In this document: piece after piece, positions 1 to 7,573 of the stretch | Numbering within the stretch: the first letter of the stretch is position 1 | Layout: each line of letters begins with the position of its first letter | Assembly: GCA_016293435.1 (NCBI GenBank) | Contig: JAEDEG010000052.1 | Coordinates: forward strand, 1-17,451 | Origin: Clostridia bacterium | Lineage (GTDB): Bacteria; Bacillota; Clostridia; UMGS1810 | Reading direction: 5' to 3' | Length of the DNA stretch: 17,451 nucleotides | Program-made: the position numbers and the translations under genes | The notes under the pieces: generated by a model | Databases searched by the model: none | What the model was told of the DNA's origin: nothing | Seen by the model: only the letters and a program-made list of their open reading frames with translations

Positions 1-836
1 TTCATTACACGATATTTTCTCCGCCATTCGCAAGCCTTTATACATATTCCAACAGCGACAGAGACATGGGGAATTGCAGAGGAGATAATGAGTTTTATGA
101 GCATTTTAAGTTTTTGGCACAGGAACTTTACAGGGTAACAATGCCAGGCAGACTTCTTTCATTTCATTGTATGGATTTGCCACTGATGAAAGAGCGTGAC
201 GGAGTTATCGGATTGAAAGATTTTCCGGCACTTGTAAGGCAGATTTTTGAGGATTGTGGATTTATCTATCATAGCAAGGTCACGATTTGGAAAAATCCTG
301 TTACAGAAATGCAGAGAACAAAGGCATTAGGACTTCTTCATAAACAGATTAGAAAAGACAGTACTATGAACAGACAAGGTATACCTGATTACATTGTGAC
401 AATGCGAAAGCCGGGAGAAAATCCAGAGAGAGTAGAACACACTCACGAAACATTTCCTGTTGATGTGTGGCAGAATTACGCAAGCCCTGTATGGATGGAT
501 ATTCGGCAGTCAGATACATTGCAGAAGAAGTCAGCAAGGGCAGAAAAGGACGAAAGGCATATTTGCCCTTTACAGTTAGAAGTTATTCAGAGATGTATTG
601 AGTTGTGGACGAACAAGGGAGATATTGTGTTAGACCCATTCGCCGGTATTGGAAGTAGCCCTTATGTAGCGGTAACACTTGGCAGACGAGGTATCGGATT
701 TGAACTGAAACAAAGTTATTACGAACAGGCAGTTGCAAATTTGGAGATTGCAGCTAATTCAGACAAATTAGATTGTCCTGTCGGTCAAATGTCCATTGAG
801 GATTTTTTAGGGGAGAACGCCCTGTGTTGCAGTTAA
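1..836 (+). CDS. DNA methyltransferase (N4-cytosine/N6-adenine type), 5' end cut by window edge
   Basis: The reading frame is open from base 3 to the stop at 834-836, so the gene starts outside the window; the ATG at 66 is internal. Just before that ATG the frame encodes the catalytic motif IV, FSPPF, followed by ASLYTYSNSDRDMGN, a pattern I associate with phage-borne DNA methylases. The S-adenosylmethionine motif lies near the C-terminus (DPFAGIGSS, about bases 630-660), followed by GRRGIGFELK. Motif IV before motif I is the beta-class order of amino-methyltransferases. The likely role is modification of element DNA, giving protection from host restriction; no cognate restriction gene is visible. 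The target sequence and target base cannot be read. A GIY-YIG protein and a second methyltransferase follow directly. Confidence is high for the family and low for the exact specificity. Confidence 0.9.
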   Translation, partial: HYTIFSPPFASLYTYSNSDRDMGNCRGDNEFYEHFKFLAQELYRVTMPGRLLSFHCMDLPLMKERDGVIGLKDFPALVRQIFEDCGFIYHSKVTIWKNPVTEMQRTKALGLLHKQIRKDSTMNRQGIPDYIVTMRKPGENPERVEHTHETFPVDVWQNYASPVWMDIRQSDTLQKKSARAEKDERHICPLQLEVIQRCIELWTNKGDIVLDPFAGIGSSPYVAVTLGRRGIGFELKQSYYEQAVANLEIAANSDKLDCPVGQMSIEDFLGENALCCS

Positions 837-882
837 GCATAACCGATTTCATTTAGCATTGGCGGAAAGGAGTGTGAACCGA

Positions 883-1503
883 TTGAGTAATTACAAAAAC
901 ATAGCCAAGGCAAAGGCTATCGAAAAACAGAACAAAAAGCGGTTGCTAAAGATAAATCCGAAACTGAATGAGCGGAGCGGGATATATTTCCTGCTCCGTG
1001 AAGATGCGAACAATTTCAAGTACGCATATATCGGCCAAGCCCGTTCTGTTTTGCAGAGGTTGTGTAGTCATATGTCAGGCTACAAGCAACACATAGATTT
1101 GAGTTTACGCAAGCATAAGTTATACGACAAAGAGAATAACCCCTATGGTTGGAGAGTAGAGTTTCTAAATTTCCCTATTTCAGAACTTGATGAAAAAGAG
1201 AAATATTACATAAAACTTTATGCCGACAAAGGCTATCAGTTGCGAAATGTAAGTGTAGGTGGACAAGGTTCAGAAAGAGATAGCGGACAGATTGGCGAGA
1301 GAAAGCCACCTAAAGGCTATAGAGACGGAATTAAGCAAGGAAAAATAAATTTGGCAAGGGAATTATCATCTATCGCAGAAAAGCACCTTAAAATCGAAAT
1401 TAGAGAGGATAAGAAAAACAACAAGGTATCACAGAAACAGTTTGAGAAGTTTATGGAACTGATGAATGAGGAAACATATAAGGAAGTGAATGAGAATGGA
1501 TAA
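883..1503 (+). CDS. GIY-YIG domain endonuclease-like protein
   Basis: A 206-residue basic protein. The GIY-YIG nuclease core is visible: GIY at residues 33-35, YIG at 49-51 and the following VxxR (Arg about 59), the usual catalytic set of this family. The middle (ELDEKEKYYIKLY) fits the conserved Glu-containing helix. The C-terminal third is Lys/Glu-rich and probably helical, perhaps for DNA binding. I chose the TTG at 883 because AAAGGAG at 866-872 sits 10 bases upstream; the TTG at 859 lies before that site and the GTG at 874 is too close to it. Family members are homing endonucleases, repair nucleases or phage accessory nucleases. Its place between two methyltransferases could suggest a modification-related role, but that is inference. 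It overlaps the next gene by 8 bases. Confidence 0.8.
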   Translation: MSNYKNIAKAKAIEKQNKKRLLKINPKLNERSGIYFLLREDANNFKYAYIGQARSVLQRLCSHMSGYKQHIDLSLRKHKLYDKENNPYGWRVEFLNFPISELDEKEKYYIKLYADKGYQLRNVSVGGQGSERDSGQIGERKPPKGYRDGIKQGKINLARELSSIAEKHLKIEIREDKKNNKVSQKQFEKFMELMNEETYKEVNENG

Positions 1504-1978
1504 ACAGATTTTAGATGTTTGTTGCGGTTCAAGAATGTTTTGGTTTGATAAACATAATGCACAAACTGTTTTTATGGATAACAGAGTATTGCATGATACC
1601 TTGTGTGATGGTCGTGCATTAGATATTGAGCCTGACATTGTTGGAGATTTCCGTAATATCCCATTTGATGATAATACATTCAGTATGGTTGTGTTTGACC
1701 CACCGCATTTACTGAAAGTTGGAGATAATTCTTGGTTAGCCAAGAAATACGGAAAATTATCTGATGATTGGCCACAGGATTTGAAACAAGGATTTTCGGA
1801 ATGTATGCGAGTGTTAAAACTGAACGGAACATTGATTTTCAAATGGAATGAGCAACAGATTAAGTTAAGTGAGATTTTAAAAGTTATCGAATATAAGCCT
1901 TTATTCGGGAATAAGCGAGCAGATACGCATTGGCTTGTATTTATGAAAAATGAGGATAGTTATAAGGAGAGTGATTGA
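1496..1978 (+). CDS. Class I SAM-dependent methyltransferase, phage type
   Basis: A 160-residue protein with a short Rossmann-type methyltransferase core. It begins with motif I as LDVCCGSRMFWF. A DPPH motif IV is preceded by IPFDDNTFSMVVF, and LNGTLIFKWNE follows as a late core strand. DPPH resembles the DPPY/SPPY active site of amino-methyltransferases, so DNA or a nucleotide-like substrate is plausible. No target-recognition domain is visible, so specificity may be loose or depend on a partner. The ATG at 1496 is preferred over 1490 because AGGAAG at 1481-1486 is 9 bases away. It overlaps the GIY-YIG gene and is followed one base later by the next gene, so translation is probably coupled. 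I recall close relatives in clostridial phages annotated only as methyltransferase. Confidence 0.8.
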   Translation: MDKQILDVCCGSRMFWFDKHNAQTVFMDNRVLHDTLCDGRALDIEPDIVGDFRNIPFDDNTFSMVVFDPPHLLKVGDNSWLAKKYGKLSDDWPQDLKQGFSECMRVLKLNGTLIFKWNEQQIKLSEILKVIEYKPLFGNKRADTHWLVFMKNEDSYKESD

Positions 1979-1979
1979 T

Positions 1980-2372
1980 ATGACGTCAAAGGAAGAATTA
2001 GCAAGGCGTGAGGGTATGTCTTATGCACTAAAATTCGCCAAGGAGAACGGCATAGAAGCGCTTGAAAAAGAGCTAAAGCGCAGACAAGCATATAACATAC
2101 CTATCCGCATATCAAATAAGGAATTACGGGCCTTTACGGATAACGCAAAGAATATGATGCTTGATACTGTGTTGATACTTACATCAGTAACTCTGCACGA
2201 TGAATTTGGTTTCGGTCGTAAGAGACTAGAGCAGTTTATTAAACGATTTAATTTCAAGGCTGAGTGTATCGGAGAAGATTATACCGATTGGCAAGACCAG
2301 ATAGCAATACTAAAGGAAGAGTGTGGTCTTGAATACAGTATCAGGCAGAATGATAAGGATGTGATGATATGA
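1980..2372 (+). CDS. Phage hypothetical protein, helical
   Basis: A 130-residue protein of unknown function. The ATG at 1980 follows the upstream stop by one base and is preceded by TAAGGAGAG, so it is clearly in the operon. The first 40 residues are charged and helical (SKEELARREGMSYALKFAKEN). The middle reads NIPIRISNKELRAFTDNAK, followed by a hydrophobic helix (TVLILTSVTLHDEFGFG). I see no catalytic motif, zinc site or membrane segment. I associate the motif IRISNKELRAFTDNAKNM with conserved proteins in phage early regions, with no assigned function. No role is proposed. Confidence 0.75.
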   Translation: MTSKEELARREGMSYALKFAKENGIEALEKELKRRQAYNIPIRISNKELRAFTDNAKNMMLDTVLILTSVTLHDEFGFGRKRLEQFIKRFNFKAECIGEDYTDWQDQIAILKEECGLEYSIRQNDKDVMI

Positions 2373-2387
2373 AAGGAGAGCGAGTAA

Positions 2388-2675
2388 ATGAAAATATACA
2401 TAAGTGGTGCTATCACTGGCACAGATGATTATATGGAGCGATTTGCAAAGGCTGAAAAGGAACTGACAGAGAAAGGTTATTCAGTGGTAAATCCTGCAAA
2501 GGTAAACGCACAGTTGCCAGAAGATACAGATTATGAGGATTATATGCGAATGTCGTTTTGTATGCTTTCAATGTGCGAGGCAATTTATATGCTGAAAGGT
2601 TGGAGTAAGTCTTGCGGTGCTAATCGTGAACTTGGTTATGCGATGGCAAAGGACAAGACAATCATTTTCGAATAA
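2388..2675 (+). CDS. DUF4406 (nucleoside 2-deoxyribosyltransferase-like fold)
   Basis: A 95-residue protein. It starts with KIYISGAITG, the signature first strand and loop of the DUF4406 family, which has the fold of nucleoside 2-deoxyribosyltransferases. Other matching parts are YSVVNPA, the acidic YEDYMRMSFCML helix and WSKSCGANRELGYAMAKDK, where the Glu-containing helix usually sits in the pocket. It probably acts on a nucleotide or base in phage nucleotide metabolism, or as a sensor of such a molecule; the reaction is not established for the phage members as far as I know. The ATG has AAAGGAG 8 bases upstream. Length is normal for the family. Confidence 0.85.
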   Translation: MKIYISGAITGTDDYMERFAKAEKELTEKGYSVVNPAKVNAQLPEDTDYEDYMRMSFCMLSMCEAIYMLKGWSKSCGANRELGYAMAKDKTIIFE

Positions 2676-2687
2676 GGAGGATTGACA

Positions 2688-3101
2688 ATGAGAGAAATAC
2701 TATTCAAGGCAAAGCGAATTGATAACGGAGAATGGGTGGAGGGATATTTAGTAGAAACAAGGCATAACACATATTTTGACGGATACAGAATTATTGATAA
2801 AGACGGAATAAACTATGATGAATTGGATTATTACGATCCAAGTTTTATTTCATATGTAATTGATAAAACAACAATCTGCCAATTTACAGGCTTGACCGAC
2901 AAGAACGGAAATAAGATTTGGGAGAATGATGTTGTTGATTTACACGGATATGGTTTTGGCATTGGGAATATTGAAATTGTTTCGTACAAAGATGGAGGTT
3001 TTTACCCATTTATGATTTCTAAATGGGAGTGTACTCCCGATTCAGAAGATGTTGAGGTTATCGGCAACATCTTTGACAATCCAGAGCTAATAAACGAATG
3101 A
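2688..3101 (+). CDS. YopX family protein
   Basis: A 137-residue protein matching the YopX family of phage proteins, first named from Bacillus phage SPbeta. Typical parts are REILFKAKRIDNGEWVEGYL at the N-terminus, then DKTTICQFTGLTDKNGNKIW, then ENDVV, and the C-terminal VIGNIFDNPELI. The family is a beta-rich domain with no proven enzymatic role. It is almost always found in phage early or replication-linked regions, as here. The ATG at 2688 is chosen over the TTG at 2682 because AAGGAGG (2673-2680) is correctly spaced. It stands between the DUF4406 gene and the replication initiator. Confidence 0.92.
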   Translation: MREILFKAKRIDNGEWVEGYLVETRHNTYFDGYRIIDKDGINYDELDYYDPSFISYVIDKTTICQFTGLTDKNGNKIWENDVVDLHGYGFGIGNIEIVSYKDGGFYPFMISKWECTPDSEDVEVIGNIFDNPELINE

Positions 3102-3135
3102 TAACTATAATCAGAACTTGAATAGAGGTGGTAAT

Positions 3136-3894
3136 ATGCCCGGATGGATTAAAATTCATAGGCAGATACAGAATTGTTTGATATGGGATGATAAGCCTTT
3201 CAATATGGCTTCCGCTTGGATAGACCTATTATTGTTGGCAAATCACGAAGATAAGGAAACCATATTCGACAAGAAACCCATACTTGTAAAACGAGGTCAA
3301 CGCATAACAAGCGTGAGGGAATTATCAGCCCGTTGGGGGTGGGGAAAAGATAAGACATTGAGATTTTTAAGGTTACTTGAAAACGAAAAAATGATTGTCA
3401 AAGAGAGCGACAGTCGCAGGACACTTCTAACCATTGTAAATTATGGGATTTATCAAGATTGTGAAACTGAAAACGAGACAGTCATAAGGACACTCACAGG
3501 ACAGTCACAAGCCACAAACAAGAATGATAAGAATGATAAGAATAATAATATATGTTCAAATTCTGACGATTTGAACGAGACAGATGAACCTAAGAAGAAA
3601 AAAACAAAGTTGAGTGATGAGGAGAATCAGGAACTTTTGCACAACTTTGAAATCATATACAACAGCTATCCGAAAAAAGTTGGTAAGGCTTCCGGCTTCA
3701 AGGTGTATAAACAGTGGCTGAATGGAAGAGATATTGGTGGCACTAAAATCAAACTAACAAACAGGCAGATGTGGTATGCAATAGCAAGGTACAAGCAATA
3801 TATCGAAAAAGAAGAAATGGAAATGCAATACATCAAACAGTTTGACACATTTATGCGAAATATTCTTGACTACATAGGAGATGACGAGCAATGA
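3136..3894 (+). CDS. DnaD-like phage replication initiator / helicase-loader protein
   Basis: A 252-residue protein. The N-terminal 110 residues have the winged-helix pattern of phage replisome organisers: PGWIKIHRQIQNCLIWDD, then RGQRITSVRELSARWGWGKD, then TLRFLRLLENEKMIV. A polar, Asn/Asp/Lys-rich linker follows (about residues 120-165; the coding DNA repeats AATGATAAG). A C-terminal domain resembles the DnaD-like tail (YNSYPKKVGKASGFKVYKQW). It probably binds the element's replication origin and helps load the helicase encoded next; the two genes overlap by 4 bases (ATGA). Origins of such systems often lie inside the initiator gene, but I see no clear iterons in it. Start at 3136 follows GAGGTGG. 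Confidence is good for the role and lower for the exact subfamily. Confidence 0.85.
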   Translation: MPGWIKIHRQIQNCLIWDDKPFNMASAWIDLLLLANHEDKETIFDKKPILVKRGQRITSVRELSARWGWGKDKTLRFLRLLENEKMIVKESDSRRTLLTIVNYGIYQDCETENETVIRTLTGQSQATNKNDKNDKNNNICSNSDDLNETDEPKKKKTKLSDEENQELLHNFEIIYNSYPKKVGKASGFKVYKQWLNGRDIGGTKIKLTNRQMWYAIARYKQYIEKEEMEMQYIKQFDTFMRNILDYIGDDEQ

Positions 3895-5186
3895 GTTATA
3901 TGGCAGAACAACAAGTGATAGGTTCACTCCTTATGGACAACGGGTGCATGTCAGATATATACGGATTGCTTGAAGCGGATATGTTTACTTCTGAAATTCT
4001 TGGAAGAATTTATAAAGAGTTTCAAAGGGCTTATGATAACTGCTGTGCGATTGACATACCAATTATTGAACAGAATTTGAGAAGCGACAATTTCCCGAGC
4101 GATTTAATCATTGCTGAAATTAAAGAGTGTATGAGCAGTACATTTACATCCGTGACGGCGAAGCAAAATGCAAATGTCATTGTAAACGATTATAAGGCTC
4201 ATAGACTTGATAAATTTCTTAACACTATAAAAGTATCGCCTACGAACTTAAAAGAGCAAATAAGGGCATTACAAGAAGAATTAGAGGTATTACAGGACAA
4301 GCGACAAGAGAAATCTAAAACACTTTCGGAAATCACAAAGGAAAATAAGGGCAATTACTTCAAAGAGCGAGAAGTAAAACCTTTATATCTTGGCTTTGAT
4401 AAACTGGATGAACTTCTTGGCGGTCTTGAGGGCGGAGATATGATTGTCATAGGAGCAAGACCTGCGGTCGGTAAATCGGCATTGGTTACGCAGATAACAA
4501 GCAATCTTGCCAAACAAGGCAAGCGGATAGGTTTTTACAACCTTGAAATGCAGAATAAACAGGTGTATGAGCGATTTGTCGTATCGGAAAGTGGTATAAG
4601 CCTTACAAGATTAAGGAGAGCAATCAAGTTTCTCGGAGATGAGGAAGAACGATTTAACAGGGCAAACGAAACACTAGAAAAAGCTGAAAACATTGTGATT
4701 ACAAGCGGTGGTGCAAAATCGGTAAGTGACATACGAAACGAAAGTAGGCATATGGATTATGACATAATAATCATTGACTATATGCAATTATTAAAGGCAG
4801 AAGCTACTTACAGGGGGAACAGAGCCGCAGAGGTTGGAGAAATTTCCAGGTCAATCAAAAATCTTGCTATGGAGTTAAATATTCCGATTATTGCATTGTC
4901 ACAGCTTAACAGAGCCTCCGAGATGAAAGAAACCAAAGAGCCGACGATGGCAGAGTTGCGAGAAGCTGGAAACATAGAGCAGGATGCAAGTGTAATTATG
5001 TTGATGTGGAATCTTGATTCGGATGATAGAAGTAAAAAAGGCTGTAAGGTCGAAAAGAACCGGCAAGGTAACACAGGAAAGGTCGTAATGAGGTTTAATG
5101 GCGATTTGATGAGGTTTGAGGAAACGAATGAAACCGTAAAAGAATCGAGCGAATGGAAGTCGTTGAATGACGATAATCCGTTTTAG
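3891..5186 (+). CDS. dnaB: Replicative DNA helicase, DnaB-like
   Basis: A 431-residue hexameric DNA helicase. The N-terminal DnaB domain (MAEQQVIGSLLMDNGCMSDI) interacts with primase and loader in characterised homologues. The RecA-like motor has Walker A GARPAVGKS at residues 188-196, Walker B IIIIDYMQLL with Asp about 296, the LSQLNRASE motif, then ELREAGNIEQDASVIML, and a C-terminal arginine region (KVEKNRQGNTGKVVMRFNG). The protein should unwind DNA at the element's replication fork, so the element probably replicates with its own helicase and borrows host primase and polymerase. It is slightly shorter than chromosomal DnaB, as is usual in phages. Translation is coupled to the initiator gene by an ATGA overlap. 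Confidence 0.95.
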   Translation: MSYMAEQQVIGSLLMDNGCMSDIYGLLEADMFTSEILGRIYKEFQRAYDNCCAIDIPIIEQNLRSDNFPSDLIIAEIKECMSSTFTSVTAKQNANVIVNDYKAHRLDKFLNTIKVSPTNLKEQIRALQEELEVLQDKRQEKSKTLSEITKENKGNYFKEREVKPLYLGFDKLDELLGGLEGGDMIVIGARPAVGKSALVTQITSNLAKQGKRIGFYNLEMQNKQVYERFVVSESGISLTRLRRAIKFLGDEEERFNRANETLEKAENIVITSGGAKSVSDIRNESRHMDYDIIIIDYMQLLKAEATYRGNRAAEVGEISRSIKNLAMELNIPIIALSQLNRASEMKETKEPTMAELREAGNIEQDASVIMLMWNLDSDDRSKKGCKVEKNRQGNTGKVVMRFNGDLMRFEETNETVKESSEWKSLNDDNPF

Positions 5187-5210
5187 AAAGAAATAAGGAG
5201 GATTGGAAGA

Positions 5211-5507
5211 ATGAGTGATTTAATCAGCAGAAGTGAATTGATAAAAGCATTAGAAGAGTACAAAGAAGAGGATTGGAATAAAAACCTTTGTACAACGCTT
5301 CCAAATGTAGTTGATGACTGTATTGATTTTATTGAAAATATGCCGACCGCCTATGATGTTGACAAGGTTGTTGAGGAATTGGAAGAAGTGCATAAGAAAT
5401 TTTGTAATTCTGTTACTTGTGGCGGAAAATCAATGTGCAAAGATTGCGACGAATACATTATGTTTAAGAAAAATATCGAAATCATAAAGGCAGGGCGGTG
5501 TATCTGA
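5211..5507 (+). CDS. Small phage protein with C-terminal Cys cluster
   Basis: A 98-residue protein. The N-terminal MSDLISRSELIKALEEYK and the central IENMPTAYDVDKVVEELEE are, from memory, a very common pattern in clostridial phage early regions, with no assigned function. The C-terminal part has four cysteines (CNSVTCGGKSMCKDC) that could bind one zinc ion. The protein is acidic overall. The start has a good AAGGAGG site. It begins a run of small genes between the helicase and the MazG-like gene. Confidence 0.75.
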   Translation: MSDLISRSELIKALEEYKEEDWNKNLCTTLPNVVDDCIDFIENMPTAYDVDKVVEELEEVHKKFCNSVTCGGKSMCKDCDEYIMFKKNIEIIKAGRCI

Positions 5508-5526
5508 TGATGTGTGCGAGTGGAGA

Positions 5527-5661
5527 ATGGAACGTATTGTAGTTGGTACGCCTAGATATATGTCAAGTTGTTGCAACAAGAAATTAGATATGCCAGTAAG
5601 CACAGCAAGAGAATTAAGATATTGTCCTTACTGTTCTAAGAAAATAAAGGTGATGGAGTAG
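5527..5661 (+). CDS. Small zinc-ribbon-like protein (44 aa)
   Basis: Encodes 44 residues: a Cys pair (SSCCNKKLDMP) and then LRYCPYCSKKIKV, a CPxC knuckle typical of zinc ribbons. A weak GGAG lies close to the ATG at 5527. The stop overlaps the next gene by no bases (next ATG at 5662). Coding is supported by conserved-looking Cys spacing and by filling an otherwise empty gap in a dense operon. It is probably a single-zinc DNA- or protein-binding peptide; no specific role can be given. Confidence 0.6.
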   Translation: MERIVVGTPRYMSSCCNKKLDMPVSTARELRYCPYCSKKIKVME

Positions 5662-5775
5662 ATGGATGAAAATGAATCATGCTATTGTCATCATGATGAC
5701 ACAGACGAATATCATGATTGTTTAGACTATATGGAATGTGAAGAATGTCCATATTATTATGCAGATTTGGATTAG
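5662..5775 (+). CDS. Small acidic Cys/His-rich peptide (37 aa)
   Basis: A 37-residue ORF starting one base after the preceding stop. It is very acidic and rich in possible metal ligands: CYCHH near residues 7-11, HDC at 18-20 and CEEC at 26-29. The pattern could bind one zinc ion. No separate strong ribosome binding site is seen, so it would depend on translation of the upstream gene. Its stop codon overlaps the ribosome binding site of the next gene. Real coding status is probable but not certain. Confidence 0.5.
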   Translation: MDENESCYCHHDDTDEYHDCLDYMECEECPYYYADLD

Positions 5776-5786
5776 GAGGTGGAATG

Positions 5787-6284
5787 ATGGAGAGATTAAC
5801 AGAATGGAAAGATGATAAGAAGTTATTAGCAAAAGCAAAATTTAGCGGAGATTTTGGTTCACAGAATATTTTACAAAGTCTTGCAGAATATGAGGATTTA
5901 GAGGAACTCATTGGCATCTCTCTGAAAAACCTTGCTGAAATATGCAATAACAAGATTCCAGAAGAATGTAAAAATCCTAAGAAAGCAATTGTGCTAACAA
6001 ATGAGGACGCTGACAGATGGAGTGAGTACAAAAGCGCAGAGGAACAAGGCTTATTGTTGCGGTTGCCTTGCAAGGTTGGAGATATTATTTATGAAGTTCA
6101 TCTATTAACAGGAAAAATTACAGAAAGAAAAATCAACAGCATTGTGGTTTGTAATTGTCCAGACTTAACAATAATGTATAAAAGTGGATATGACTATTCT
6201 AATGTACAGGATGATTTTGGTAAAACAGTATTCCTCACACAAGAAGAAGCCGAGCAAAAGTTAAAGGAAATGGAGCGTGATTGA
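5787..6284 (+). CDS. Conserved phage protein (MERLT...LAEYEDLEE type)
   Basis: A 165-residue protein. The N-terminal part (MERLTEWKD, then LQSLAEYEDLEELIG) is a pattern I recall from many clostridial phage proteins of unknown function. The second half reads LLRLPCKVGDIIYEVHLLTGKITERKINSIVV and ends with VFLTQEEAEQKLKEMERD, a small beta domain followed by a helix, common in proteins annotated only as hypothetical. Two adjacent ATGs (5784, 5787) are possible; 5787 is preferred with AGGAGG 7 bases upstream. No catalytic site is visible. Confidence 0.75.
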   Translation: MERLTEWKDDKKLLAKAKFSGDFGSQNILQSLAEYEDLEELIGISLKNLAEICNNKIPEECKNPKKAIVLTNEDADRWSEYKSAEEQGLLLRLPCKVGDIIYEVHLLTGKITERKINSIVVCNCPDLTIMYKSGYDYSNVQDDFGKTVFLTQEEAEQKLKEMERD

Positions 6285-6285
6285 T

Positions 6286-6423
6286 ATGGAAAAACAATAT
6301 GTAGTGGTAATGGCAATTGCTGTTGATGATGAAGTATTAGAAAGAGGGCAAACCGTTGATGATTTGGTGCGTGAATCGCTTGAAGAAGCACCTTTTCAAG
6401 TTGACTGTTTGACAGTTAATTAA
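6286..6423 (+). CDS. Small acidic hypothetical protein (45 aa)
   Basis: A 45-residue acidic ORF (MEKQYVVVMAIAVDDE, then TVDDLVRESLEEAPFQV). The start is one base after the preceding stop, and GGAG lies 10 bases upstream. The predicted order is strand, helix, strand. I do not recognise a family. Confidence 0.6.
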   Translation: MEKQYVVVMAIAVDDEVLERGQTVDDLVRESLEEAPFQVDCLTVN

Positions 6424-6447
6424 ACTGAAATTTAGGAGCGTGATTGA

Positions 6448-6627
6448 ATGATAACAAATAAAAGAGATCAAAAGATTTGCGACAGATATAGTGCTTATGA
6501 CGATACGGGTCATGTGCGTTGTTGCGAGTGTCCGTTAGTAAAAGGGAATTGGAAACAGTATGATTTTCGATGTAAAGCCAATAGTCATTATGACAGAAAG
6601 ACAGGTGAATGGGAATATGACGATTGA
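6448..6627 (+). CDS. Small Cys-rich protein (59 aa)
   Basis: A 59-residue ORF preceded by TTTAGGAG. It contains QKICDRYSAYDDTGHVRCCECPLVKG and a later RCKANSHYD; the five cysteines suggest a small zinc site. The C-terminus (DRKTGEWEYDD) is typical of small phage proteins that describe a hydrophilic beta tail. It overlaps the next gene by 11 bases. I recall similar ones in clostridial phages without function. Confidence 0.6.
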   Translation: MITNKRDQKICDRYSAYDDTGHVRCCECPLVKGNWKQYDFRCKANSHYDRKTGEWEYDD

Positions 6628-6967
6628 TGAAGCAATAGCACACGAAAGAGAAAAGGCAGAGAAAATGTATTTACAAGGAATGCTATGCCATGCAAATCCA
6701 AATGATGATGAATTAGATGGATGTATTGAGTGTGCGAAAAAACACGAACAGCTTGCAGAGTTGTTGGAAGAATTGAAAACATACAGAGAAAATTCTAATG
6801 GTTACAACAAGGAAGATATAGAACTTAATCGCAGGGCTATGTATAACAAGGCTATTGATGATTTTTTAAACAAATTAACTGAAAAAGGAATTATTGGATT
6901 GGTTCAATATAATGAAATGAGTATAATAGCAGAACAGTTAAAGGCAGGTAGAGAAAATGAAGATTGA
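6617..6967 (+). CDS. Phage hypothetical protein (MTIDEAIAHEREKAE type)
   Basis: A 116-residue protein. The first residues MTIDEAIAHEREKAEKM, then the Cys pair CIECAKKHEQLAELLEELKTY, are a pattern I recall as frequent in phage early regions of clostridia. The protein is mainly helical, with a probable coiled coil at about residues 40-60. The ATG at 6617 is chosen because AGGTGA lies 9 bases upstream; the longer frame from 6560 would overlap the previous gene heavily. Function is unknown. The last 11 bases overlap the MazG-like gene. Confidence 0.7.
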   Translation: MTIDEAIAHEREKAEKMYLQGMLCHANPNDDELDGCIECAKKHEQLAELLEELKTYRENSNGYNKEDIELNRRAMYNKAIDDFLNKLTEKGIIGLVQYNEMSIIAEQLKAGRENED

Positions 6968-7250
6968 TATTGATGAAAAAATAATTACTGACAGTATAAA
7001 TCACTATGGTAAGGAAGCGCAGAGCATTGTGTGTATGGAAGAATGTTCCGAGTTAATTCAGTGCATTTCAAAAGAATTAAGAGGCAAATCAGATAAGAAC
7101 CATTTAGCTGAAGAAATGGCAGATGTGATGATTTGTATTAAGATGCTTCAGGAAATGTACGGAATAGGCACAAGTGAACTTGAGGCATGGATTTATTCCA
7201 AGCAGCAGAGGATAAAGGAAAGAATGGAAGGTGTTGATAATGGCACTTGA
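6957..7250 (+). CDS. MazG-like nucleotide pyrophosphohydrolase
   Basis: A 97-residue all-helical protein. The MazG metal-binding signature is visible: EECSE at residues 28-32 and EEMAD at 52-56, which together supply the acidic residues that hold magnesium in this superfamily. Such enzymes cleave (d)NTPs to monophosphate and pyrophosphate; phage members are thought to alter the host nucleotide pool or alarmone level. Length fits the single-domain MazG type. It is translationally coupled on both sides (11-base overlaps). The substrate cannot be read from sequence. Confidence 0.85.
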   Translation: MKIDIDEKIITDSINHYGKEAQSIVCMEECSELIQCISKELRGKSDKNHLAEEMADVMICIKMLQEMYGIGTSELEAWIYSKQQRIKERMEGVDNGT

Positions 7251-7458
7251 AAAAGGTACGGAAGAGTGGATGTTTTGGAGTGATTTTTTTCAATATTGCA
7301 AGAAAAATTGGACTGTTAAGGATTGTGATGATTATTGGAAGTCGCTTATACAAGAATCGGAATTATTATATCAGAAATATAAAACGAATTTAGCAAAAGA
7401 ATTTATTCTTGCATTTTTAAAAGTAAAGAGTAATGAGTACAAATTAATAAATCAATAG
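7240..7458 (+). CDS. Small hypothetical protein (72 aa)
   Basis: A 72-residue protein beginning MALEKGTEEWMFWSDFFQYCKKNW and ending with a helical FILAFLKVKSNEYKLINQ. It is rich in aromatic residues, and the N-terminal half could pack as helices. The ATG at 7240 has GGAAGGTG upstream and overlaps the MazG-like gene by 11 bases. The pattern FWSDFFQYCKKNW resembles small proteins in clostridial phages, seen from memory only. No function is assigned. Confidence 0.65.
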   Translation: MALEKGTEEWMFWSDFFQYCKKNWTVKDCDDYWKSLIQESELLYQKYKTNLAKEFILAFLKVKSNEYKLINQ

Positions 7459-7471
7459 GAGGTAAAGAGGT

Positions 7472-7573
7472 TTGACCGGTCATAAAGCTAGCTTTACTCC
7501 GAAAGATTATGGCAACATCTATTTATCAGCAAAGATTTATCGAGAGAAGAAAAGAACAAGGACTGTGCCTTAA
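7472..7573 (+). CDS. Possible leader ORF (33 aa) overlapping the zinc protein
   Basis: A TTG-started ORF of 33 codons that uses the best ribosome binding site in the area (AGGAGG, 7457-7462, 9 bases upstream). It runs in another frame into the next gene. The next gene's own ATG at 7509 has only a weak site, so this ORF could serve to bring ribosomes to it. It could instead be the remains of an older N-terminus. Coding status is uncertain. Confidence 0.3.
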   Translation: MTGHKASFTPKDYGNIYLSAKIYREKKRTRTVP

